From a virus, in the IMG/VR virus record IMGVR_UViG_3300046506_000298, positions 1 through 23,592 of that record: a stretch of 23,592 nucleotides of DNA. One strand, 5' to 3'. The translations under genes and the position numbers were made by a program. The notes under the pieces were generated by a model. That model was not told the origin of the DNA, made no database searches, and saw only the letters and a program-made list of their open reading frames with translations. The stretch's first letter is position 1; each line of letters starts with the position of its first letter. Shown one piece after another: positions 16,913-23,592 of this stretch.

Positions 16913-17646
16913 ATCCCCATCACCATCCAGCTGATTCCGGTCGAGGTCGTGTTGGTGCGGGTCAGCCACACCGTGAGGCCGGTTGCGCTGACGCTGGTGA
17001 CGCCGACGCCGGTGACCTGGGTGCCGGGCAGCGTCGTCTGTGCCGTGGCGAACGCGGTGAACGTGGTGCCCATCAGGTTCAGGCCGTTGATGGTGAACGA
17101 AGTCGGCGTGTTCGCGACCGGGGTGATGTTGATCGTGCCGTAGGCGATGTTCGAGGCTGTCAGGATCCCAAGGACGTCGAACGTGCACGGGGAGGAGTTC
17201 TCGCCCTGGATGGACGCGTGTGCCGTGCCGTCGAACAGGGACTCCAGGATGAGCAGCGCCTGGTGGTCACTCGGGTTGACGGCTCCCGAGGTGAGGACGA
17301 GGTCGCTGTACTGGAAGGCATCGCTGTCGTAGTAGATGCTCGCAGGATCCGCGACCAGGTTGTTTTCCACAGGCCGGAACTGCAGCTGCCCGCTGCTCAG
17401 GTACCCGCTCATGTTGATCGGGTCCTGCATGCCGCGCGTCCACAGCCCACCCCCGCCGTTGCCGGCGTCCGGGCCGAGCTCGGCCAGCAGGGTCGTGCCG
17501 TCCTCCGAGTACACGCGGAGGGTTCCGACGGATGCGGTCCCCATGCGGCGCGCGGCCCGCATCTCCCTCACCTCGCGTTCGAGGGCGGCCAGGCGGCGGG
17601 CCAGGCTGGTGGCGTCGGGAGGGAGTTGGTCGAGTTGCCGGGGCAT
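16909..17646 (-). CDS. Phage minor tail/baseplate protein with N-terminal coiled coil
   Basis: A 245-residue protein. Residues 10-35 form a coiled coil (ATSLARRLAALEREVREMRA), which usually drives trimer formation. It is followed by VGTLRVYSEDGTTLLAELGP, a beta-turn motif common in actinophage minor tail proteins, a Gly-rich loop, and a beta-rich C-terminal half of Thr/Ser/Asn/Val strands (for example TPTSFTINGLNLMGTTFTAF). This is the pattern of a trimeric fibre or baseplate component. The ATG directly follows the previous stop (TGAATG). Its exact position in the virion cannot be told. Confidence 0.75.
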   Translation of the reverse strand: MPRQLDQLPPDATSLARRLAALEREVREMRAARRMGTASVGTLRVYSEDGTTLLAELGPDAGNGGGGLWTRGMQDPINMSGYLSSGQLQFRPVENNLVADPASIYYDSDAFQYSDLVLTSGAVNPSDHQALLILESLFDGTAHASIQGENSSPCTFDVLGILTASNIAYGTINITPVANTPTSFTINGLNLMGTTFTAFATAQTTLPGTQVTGVGVTSVSATGLTVWLTRTNTTSTGISWMVMGI

Positions 17647-18732
17647 TCAGCTCTCCTCTACGAGGATGGGCCGGACGCGGTCGGCGTCCGGGTCGAGTTC
17701 CCAGGACCAGCAGCGGGCGACGACGTTGGCGCCTTGTGGGTGCCGTGGTGAGCGTTCGACGGCCATGCGGACGGTGTCGCCGAGCGCCCAGTCCCGTCCC
17801 AGGCGTGGGGCGCGGGAGGCGACGGCTTCGATGGACCAGACTTGGGCGCCTTGCTGCATGAGTGTCAGCGACTGTGCGGCGTGGGCGTCCAGCTGGTCGG
17901 GGTCGGTCACGCCGGTCGCGGGGGTGTAGCGGTATTCCCAGCGGGGCCAGCCTGCGGTGATGAGCGCGGTCGCTTCGTGCGGGCTGGACGTGAGCCGCGA
18001 TGATCCTTCGCCTTCGCCGCGGGCGAGGACGACGGTGGCGCCTTTGCCCTGCTCGTAGGACTCGGCGAGGGTGTACGACGAGACGCATCCCGGGAAGTCG
18101 AACGTGGCCTCGGGTGTTGCAGCTTGGATACCGACGGCCGAGCGGACGCGCAGGGGGAACTGGAAACCGCTATGGGTGCCGTTCCAGGCTACGTCGATCG
18201 TCCACTCGGGACCGCCTTCCAGGGCCATGAGCTCTTTGAGGCAGGACAGGATCGACTTGTCGTCGCCGTCCTCGGTCAGGTAGGTCATGGTGACGCCTGT
18301 GTTCGGCGCGTCGATGACGATCGGCGGGCCGTTCGTGAGGGCGGGGGTGGCGAGCGCGGAGATGACCGCGGCCTGGTCAGCGGCGATGAGGGTCTGCGTT
18401 CCGGGGAATCGGGCGTCCAGGTAGGCCTCGAGGGTGATGGCCCCCAGAGACAGGGTCTGCGGGCTGCCGCCGCCGCGGGTCAGTACCGCGCCCGCCCAGA
18501 GGGGCGTGTCGGTGGCCCGGTCGACGGCCACGAGCACGGACTGGCCGGGCGTGGTCGCCTCGGTCCATCCGCTCGGAGCGCCGGGTAGGTTGAGATCGAG
18601 CTGGAGAGTGGTGCTGTCGCCGAGCTTCCGTGTGAGCGCCCCGGTCTGCTTGAGGGAGCGGAGATCCTCGACGATGCCGCCTGTGCGCAGGTCGCAGCCG
18701 TACCAGGCGAGTTGGTAAGGCGTCTCCGTCAT
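17647..18732 (-). CDS. Phage tail hub-like/minor tail protein
   Basis: A 361-residue protein. The N-terminus ('YQLAWYGCDLRTGGIVEDL' followed by RSLKQTGALTRKLGDSTTLQ) and the middle (LSLGAITLEAYLDARFPGTQ, LTEDGDDKSILSCLKELMAL, GGPEWTIDVAW) resemble actinophage proteins of the Gp37-like family. These form the tail hub or baseplate platform next to Dit. The C-terminal section (AVERSPRHPQGANVVARCWS) ends in a usual strand-rich domain. The ATG forms TGATG with the preceding stop, so it is coupled to the tail fibre gene. The place downstream of tape measure and Dit supports the hub call. Confidence 0.8.
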   Translation of the reverse strand: MTETPYQLAWYGCDLRTGGIVEDLRSLKQTGALTRKLGDSTTLQLDLNLPGAPSGWTEATTPGQSVLVAVDRATDTPLWAGAVLTRGGGSPQTLSLGAITLEAYLDARFPGTQTLIAADQAAVISALATPALTNGPPIVIDAPNTGVTMTYLTEDGDDKSILSCLKELMALEGGPEWTIDVAWNGTHSGFQFPLRVRSAVGIQAATPEATFDFPGCVSSYTLAESYEQGKGATVVLARGEGEGSSRLTSSPHEATALITAGWPRWEYRYTPATGVTDPDQLDAHAAQSLTLMQQGAQVWSIEAVASRAPRLGRDWALGDTVRMAVERSPRHPQGANVVARCWSWELDPDADRVRPILVEES

Positions 18733-19763
18733 CAGACGGACTCGTAGGAGCCGGTGATGCGGACCTGGGTGGTGCTGTTCATGGTCTCGGGCACCGTCGG
18801 GCTATGGAAGGCGAGCCGACAGTCGCCCGACGAGGGCGGGAAGAACGTGCTGACGCTCGTCGCGGTCGGCGAGATCACGGTCTGCCCTGCCCACCGGTTC
18901 GTGCCGAGCAGCTGGGCGACGCCGATCATGGAGGCGCCAAGGTTGGCGGCCGCGAAGGGCGGCAACGTCCAGTTGTAGTTGCCCGCCCCGAATGTGGTGG
19001 TCGACCCACACGTGAGGTTGATGTGGAAGACCACCTGGCGGCCGATCTTCTGGTAGCGGCCGGCCAGCGTTCCGTTCCCCGGATTCGGGTTGGTGGTGGA
19101 GCCGGTCCACACCGGCGTGTAGGACGTCCAGAGGCCCGGCACCTTGTAGTAGGTGTCCCAGGAGGATCCGTTCCAACGCAGCAGGTCGGTGCCGTTGTCA
19201 TAGAACTGGCCGATGTACGGAGTCGCGGGCGCGGTCGACGAGGGCAGGATGCCGCCCGGGGACACCGTCGACGGGCGGACCGCGGTACTCACGGAGGCCG
19301 TGCCGCCGTTGGACACCGACAGCACCGTGATATTGGCCAGCGGCATGTAGATCTGCGTGCCCGCCGGGGTCGGCGCGACCGGCGACGCCGACGGGGTGCC
19401 CGCCAGGTAGACCACGTCTCCCTTGGCCAGGCCGGACGCGTCGACCGAGTTGTCCCACACCCGCAGATAGACCAGGTCGACCCTGTTCAGGGTGGCGTGC
19501 GCTGCCGTGTACGTGCCCGGGGACACCGACGACGGAATCGCCACCCGGTACACGCCCTGCCCGCTGTAGCCGATCGCGGCCACGCCGGCCGAGCAGTTGA
19601 TGGTGGTGCCCGCCAGGGTGACCGTGAGGCCCGGGTCGCCGGGGCGGACTCCGGAGCGGGAGCCGAGCGCGGTGCCGTCGTTCATGACGAGCATGGCGTC
19701 CGCGTTGCGGGCCTCGAGGCCCGAGAACGTCAGGGTGTCGATGGCCCACACGTCTACCGGCAT
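18732..19763 (-). CDS. Phage tail fibre/receptor-binding-like minor tail protein
   Basis: A 343-residue protein, rich in Thr, Ser, Gly and Ala. The N-terminal part (VWAIDTLTFSGLEARNADAM, VTLAGTTINCSAGVAAIGYS, LNRVDLVYLRVWDNSVD) resembles the N-terminal domain of actinophage minor tail proteins. A linker follows with 'PYIGQFYDNGTDLLRWNGSS', a short motif typical of fibre stalks, and a C-terminal beta-rich domain (WTSYTPVWTGSTTNPNPGNG ... TQVRITGSYESV) likely to bind the host surface. ATG 19763 has GAGGAGG 6 bases upstream. The gap to the Dit gene is only 10 bases. Confidence 0.8.
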   Translation of the reverse strand: MPVDVWAIDTLTFSGLEARNADAMLVMNDGTALGSRSGVRPGDPGLTVTLAGTTINCSAGVAAIGYSGQGVYRVAIPSSVSPGTYTAAHATLNRVDLVYLRVWDNSVDASGLAKGDVVYLAGTPSASPVAPTPAGTQIYMPLANITVLSVSNGGTASVSTAVRPSTVSPGGILPSSTAPATPYIGQFYDNGTDLLRWNGSSWDTYYKVPGLWTSYTPVWTGSTTNPNPGNGTLAGRYQKIGRQVVFHINLTCGSTTTFGAGNYNWTLPPFAAANLGASMIGVAQLLGTNRWAGQTVISPTATSVSTFFPPSSGDCRLAFHSPTVPETMNSTTQVRITGSYESV

Positions 19764-19773
19764 AACTGCCTCC

Positions 19774-20646
19774 TCACATCCAGGCAGATCGCCACGTGGC
19801 GGTCAGCATCGCGGTCGCGTTGTAGGTGCTGGACTGGAACTGGTAATTGACCGAGCTGGCTGCCGGGATCGTCGGCCAGCCGGAGGGGACGGACATGAAC
19901 CGGCGCCTGCTCACCCCGCCGTTGAGGATCACGGTGTGCGCGTCGGTGTCGATCGTGAGAACGTCGCCAGTGGCCAAGTCGAGCGAGTAGATGAGCTGCC
20001 GCACCGTGCCGTCCGGGTAGAGAGTGGACACGGTGGGTGCCACGACGGGCCCGGCGATCGTGAGGACCGGTCTGGTGTCCATGGATCCCGAATTGACGGC
20101 GTTGATCTGCCCGGACACCGTCGTCGCCGAGAAGGTGATCGGGAACGTCGCCGGAAAGGTCAGGCCGCCAGTCGTGGTCGGTAGGCCTGTCGTCCCGGAC
20201 TGCAGGCTGGTGCTGTAGCGGCGAGGGTCGGCGGCCGTCATCAGCACGCTGTAGGTGGCGATCCGGTCCGTCACGTAGGCCATCAGCGGTTTCCCGGAGC
20301 GCCGTACCGTCGCCTGTTTCGACCCGGACAGCTCGTACACCACCAGCGTGGTGTCGCCCAGAGTGACGGCCGTCCGCAGCCGCTCCAGGGCGTCCTCAAG
20401 CGTTGGCCGGTCCGGCGCGGTGACCGTGCCGGCCAGAGTGATGGGTCGGGAGCCGAGGTAGACGGGGCTGGCCCACGCCCCGTGGTCGGCTTCCCGTTCG
20501 GTGTATTCGGAGCGGACCTCGGCGCTGTCCCAGCCGTCGAAGGACTGCAGGGACCAGGCGACCCCGTTCGCGTCCACCCTGCCGAGCGGGATGGCGCCGA
20601 GGTCGACCGAGAGTCCGCCGAGATCCTGTCCTACGGTGAATGGCAC
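19774..20646 (-). CDS. Distal tail protein (Dit)-like phage tail protein
   Basis: A 290-residue protein. The N-terminal domain has 'WSLQSFDGWDSAEVRSEYTE', HGAWASPVYLGSRPITLAGT and 'RPTLEDALERLRTAVTLGD', the pattern of the siphovirus distal tail (Dit-type) N-terminal ring domain. The C-terminal part is beta-rich (INAVNSGSMDTRPVLTIAGP, DVLTIDTDAHTVILNGG), like the galectin-type domain of Dit proteins. It makes the hexameric ring joining tail tube and fibres. GTG 20646 has GGGAGGGGG upstream. Its position directly after the tape measure gene is the standard order. Confidence 0.88.
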   Translation of the reverse strand: MPFTVGQDLGGLSVDLGAIPLGRVDANGVAWSLQSFDGWDSAEVRSEYTEREADHGAWASPVYLGSRPITLAGTVTAPDRPTLEDALERLRTAVTLGDTTLVVYELSGSKQATVRRSGKPLMAYVTDRIATYSVLMTAADPRRYSTSLQSGTTGLPTTTGGLTFPATFPITFSATTVSGQINAVNSGSMDTRPVLTIAGPVVAPTVSTLYPDGTVRQLIYSLDLATGDVLTIDTDAHTVILNGGVSRRRFMSVPSGWPTIPAASSVNYQFQSSTYNATAMLTATWRSAWM

Positions 20647-20661
20647 CGCGCCCCCTCCCTG

Positions 20662-23592
20662 TCAGCCGACGAAATTCATGTGGCGTGCGATGTCGGCGGC
20701 CTGTTCGGCGCTGGACTGCTTGGCGCCGTTGAGGGTGATGTTGGTGACGCGGTCGCCGCCCCCTCCGCCCCAAGGGGTGCCGTAGCCGCTGCTGGCGTAC
20801 CGGCTGGCCGGGACCAGGTGGTAGCCGAGCGCGGCTGCGCTGGCCGCCAGCAGGGCCCGGCTGCGGGCGGTCGCGGTGAGCGGGATGAACGCCTCCGGCC
20901 CCGCCTCCCCGGCGAGGACCGGGGTGGCCCGGCTGAGGATTCCGCCGAGCGCCATGGCCTTCCCGCCCTGGGACACCCACTGCCGGACGAAGACGTCCTT
21001 GTTCGGCGCCGGTAGCGCGCCGATCGCCCCGGTCATCTTCGGCACGAGGGCCTTGATGACGTCGGTGCCCAGGCCTGCGGCAATGAGGTCGGCATAGCCG
21101 CGCCCAGTGCCGCCGCGCAGCGTGGACAGCAAGATCAGGCTGTTGGTGAGGTCGTCACCGGTGAGCGTGCCCTCAGCCTTGCCCACCGCCTGGTTGGCTT
21201 TCGCCGCCTGCGTCTTGCTGCCGACCGCCTGGTGGGCGACGGCCTGCGCATTGGAGTCGCCCTGCGCAGCAAGCGCCTGGGCCAGGTCGCCGAAGCCCTC
21301 CGCGGCCAGCGTCTGCAGGTCCTTGGCGAACTGCTGGTTCTGCTGGGTCGCGCTGCCGAGCTGCTTGGTGAAGTCCTGCAGCGTGGCCTTGGCGACGTCG
21401 CCGGTCTTCTGGAGCTTGGCGACGATCGACTTGAACTGCTTGTCGCTCGCGCCGGCCAGCGAGTTGACGAGGGCGTAGCCGTCCTCGCCCATTCCCTCGA
21501 GGAGGGATTCCACCTCGGCCCCGCCGCGCTTGGAGATCTTTGCGAGGTTGCCGCGCCACTTGTCGGTCGCCGCCACGGACTTGTTGAGCTGCGCCTCGTA
21601 GGCCGCCAGATTGAACGACGTGGGCGCCTTGGCGCCCTTCTTCAGCCCGAGGGCCGCATCGTCGGCATTGACCTTCTTCCGGTCGTCGGAGACCGTCTTG
21701 TCGGCCGCCTTCTTCGCCGACCTCGCCTTGTCGACCCGTGACTCGGCCGCCCGTAGCTGCGCAGCCGTGTGATGGCCGTGCCGCACTCTGGCAAGGTTCT
21801 TCTCGGCGTTGCTGAGATCGTCGGCCTTCTTCTTCGCGTCCTTCAACGCCGAGTTGAGCTTGTCCCACGCGTCCTTGAGGTCCTGGACCGCCTTGTCGTA
21901 GCGGGTCTTCGGGTCCGACGGGCCGCCCAGCACCGCCTGCCCGGACGGCGTGTAGGTGAAGCCCGCGAGGCCGCCCGAGGCATACGTGGTGATGCCGCCG
22001 GCGCCGTACCACATGACCGGGCCGCCGCCGAGCTGCTTGACGGTCTCCTCCGCGATCCGCCGCGACCGAGACCGCTTGGACGTGGCCAGCGGAATATAGG
22101 CCTCGCCGCCAGTTTCATCCTCCGCCCACACCCGCCACATGCCAGCCTTGGCGATCTGGGCGACATGGTCTTCTCTGCCGCCGTTGGCGTAGTAGATCGC
22201 CCCGTTGGCGTTGTAGTTGCCGCCCTCGTGGGCGACAGTGCCGTGATCGGTGTGCGTGGTCACGATATTGACAGCGACGGTCTTGCCATGGACGCCGTTG
22301 ATGTAGCCCTGGATGGTGGCCGCTGCCGAGATCGGCCCGCCCGTCGGCAGCGTGATCGTGACCTGCTTGCCGTGCGTGCGGGAGATGTGGAACCCGAGCG
22401 ACGAAAGCGCACCCTCGGCCGTCTTGGTCAAGGCACTCACCGTGACGGTCTTGCCCTTAGTGGAGGCAACCTTGCGCCGCACGGCGTCCAGATCTGACAG
22501 CGCCTTGGCGGTCGCGGCACTGACAGCCACGTTCTTGCCGGGCAGCCTTTTCGCGATCAGCGCGTCAAGGGCGGCAGCCGCTTTGCCAGTCGGGGCGGTG
22601 ATCTCCATCTGCCGTCCGCCCGGCAGCGTCTTGACCTTGAAGCCGACCGATTCGATGTCCTTCTTGGCGTCGGCGGTCAGCGCCGACACCCGGATCGTCG
22701 ACCCCTTCGGCATGTGCCCGGCAAGCCCCTGGACGTAGAGCAGCTGCTTCTGGGTGTCCGACAGGCCGGGCGTGGACATGGTGATGGCCAGCGACGACGG
22801 AATGAACCCCATCTGGGCAGCCAGGATCTTGGCCTGGTCAGCGGTGAGGCCGAACTTCTGCCCGGCTTTGACCGCGGCCTTCCACGACGACTCCATGCGG
22901 GCCTCGGCCTGCTGCAGCGCCGGAACGACCCCTGTCTTGTTGGCCCGCGCGAAATCGTAGGTGGCCTGCGCCGCGGACGCCGTCTGCTCGTTGAGGCCCT
23001 GCAGCTTGGTCCAGAGGCTCTGGCCATTCTCCGACGTCGTATTCAGTGATCCGTCGACCTGCAGAAGGGCTTTGCCATACCCCTTCGCGTGGTCGGTGCC
23101 GTCCTTGTACGAGCTGTTGAGGTCGAGCAGCGCCTGGTTCTGGTTGGCGACCGCCGCCTGCACGTCCAGCTCGCCACCCGACAGCAGGTCGAGGGCGGTG
23201 TGCAGCGCACGCGCCTTGGTGTCCGCGTCGCTCGCGGAGTCCCCCAGCGTCTTGATCGCACCCTGCAGCCGCCCCGTGGGGTCGGTGGCGTCCAGCGCGG
23301 CCGTGCCGGAGCCCTTCGTGGCGGCGGCGAGGTCCTTCTGCCGCTTGCTGGCCGTCTCGAACTCGCCGCTGAGGGATCCGAGCGCGTTGGCGGCCTTCTT
23401 GTAGGCGAGCCCCTGCGGCGTGTAGACCTTCTCCGAACTCCGGCCGGCCAGCACCATCTTGGAGTTTTCCTCGGCCGCGGCAGAGAGCCGCTTACGCAGG
23501 GCATCAAGGCTCGTGCCCTGCCCGAGGTAGGCGTCCGTGAGCTGGGTCGTACCGATGTGGGCGGACTGCATGACGTCCAGCAAGGCCGTCTT
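20662..23592 (-). CDS. Phage tape measure protein (5' end outside window)
   Basis: At least 976 residues, open through the right edge, so the true start is not in the window; the TTG at 23583 is internal. It has long Ala/Lys/Asp-rich helices, for example KKADDLSNAEKNLARVRHGH, and an internal repeat VSALTxxAxxxLxSxGF...GxxVxITxPTG (about 22709-22588 and 22457-22340). Two copies of a GEAYIPL/GPEAFIPL motif lie near 22100 and 20890. The end is Gly-rich (GTPWGGGGGDRVTNITLNGA). Tape measure proteins set tail length and take part in DNA ejection. The size and the following Dit gene confirm the call. Confidence 0.93.
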   Translation of the reverse strand, partial: KTALLDVMQSAHIGTTQLTDAYLGQGTSLDALRKRLSAAAEENSKMVLAGRSSEKVYTPQGLAYKKAANALGSLSGEFETASKRQKDLAAATKGSGTAALDATDPTGRLQGAIKTLGDSASDADTKARALHTALDLLSGGELDVQAAVANQNQALLDLNSSYKDGTDHAKGYGKALLQVDGSLNTTSENGQSLWTKLQGLNEQTASAAQATYDFARANKTGVVPALQQAEARMESSWKAAVKAGQKFGLTADQAKILAAQMGFIPSSLAITMSTPGLSDTQKQLLYVQGLAGHMPKGSTIRVSALTADAKKDIESVGFKVKTLPGGRQMEITAPTGKAAAALDALIAKRLPGKNVAVSAATAKALSDLDAVRRKVASTKGKTVTVSALTKTAEGALSSLGFHISRTHGKQVTITLPTGGPISAAATIQGYINGVHGKTVAVNIVTTHTDHGTVAHEGGNYNANGAIYYANGGREDHVAQIAKAGMWRVWAEDETGGEAYIPLATSKRSRSRRIAEETVKQLGGGPVMWYGAGGITTYASGGLAGFTYTPSGQAVLGGPSDPKTRYDKAVQDLKDAWDKLNSALKDAKKKADDLSNAEKNLARVRHGHHTAAQLRAAESRVDKARSAKKAADKTVSDDRKKVNADDAALGLKKGAKAPTSFNLAAYEAQLNKSVAATDKWRGNLAKISKRGGAEVESLLEGMGEDGYALVNSLAGASDKQFKSIVAKLQKTGDVAKATLQDFTKQLGSATQQNQQFAKDLQTLAAEGFGDLAQALAAQGDSNAQAVAHQAVGSKTQAAKANQAVGKAEGTLTGDDLTNSLILLSTLRGGTGRGYADLIAAGLGTDVIKALVPKMTGAIGALPAPNKDVFVRQWVSQGGKAMALGGILSRATPVLAGEAGPEAFIPLTATARSRALLAASAAALGYHLVPASRYASSGYGTPWGGGGGDRVTNITLNGAKQSSAEQAADIARHMNFVG

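Noticed and set aside
18732-19763. Diversity-generating retroelement target at the tail fibre gene
   Set aside because: There is no reverse transcriptase gene and no template repeat of the fibre 3' end in the window.
23581-23583. TTG at 23583 as start of the tape measure gene
   Set aside because: The frame is open to the window edge (K-T-A-L...), and the sequence there is mid-protein helix.

Overview
The window is high-GC actinobacterial DNA, most likely Streptomyces. It has strongly GC-biased third codon positions, GTG starts, TANNNT -10 boxes directly in front of start codons, and several small protein families typical of Streptomyces accessory DNA, such as a DUF6233 protein. No RNA genes, CRISPR array, classical insertion sequence or large phage integrase was seen.

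Region 1 (about 1-12,140) is an accessory 'cassette' zone. It carries mostly small genes on both strands, many with their own leaderless promoter and hairpin terminator. It holds the end of an XRE regulator, a GntR regulator, a GIY-YIG/GntR fusion, a three-gene operon of small Cys-rich proteins, a DUF6233 protein, a membrane-anchored collagen-like protein, a Ku protein (DNA end binding), small membrane proteins, and a coupled pair of a resolvase-type serine recombinase and a 507-residue GIY-YIG protein with a repeat-rich upstream region. It continues with two paralogous small proteins, an MmpS-like membrane protein, a run of overlapping zinc-ribbon genes, and an XRE-type regulator with a large C-terminal sensor-like domain.

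Region 2 (about 12,147-23,592, all minus strand) is the late operon of a tailed siphovirus or prophage, read from the right edge leftwards. The order is tape measure (5' end outside the window), Dit-like distal tail protein, tail fibre or minor tail protein, tail hub-like protein, a coiled-coil tail protein, a 69-residue Cys-rich protein, a papain-like peptidase, an endolysin, a DEDDh 3'-5' exoribonuclease, a holin, a coiled-coil membrane protein, a collagen-like membrane protein, a 37-residue protein and an HNH protein. Most junctions are overlapping stop/start codons (ATGA, GTGA, TGATG), so translation is probably coupled. The operon ends at an exceptionally long hairpin shared with the convergent XRE gene.

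Region 1 may be host DNA beside a prophage, or the non-structural arm of the same phage or phage-plasmid. The sequence shows no attachment site that would decide this. The most notable items are the recombinase/GIY-YIG pair with res-like repeats, the GIY-YIG/GntR fusion, the three overlapping zinc-ribbon genes, and an interlocked divergent leaderless promoter at 3353-3394.
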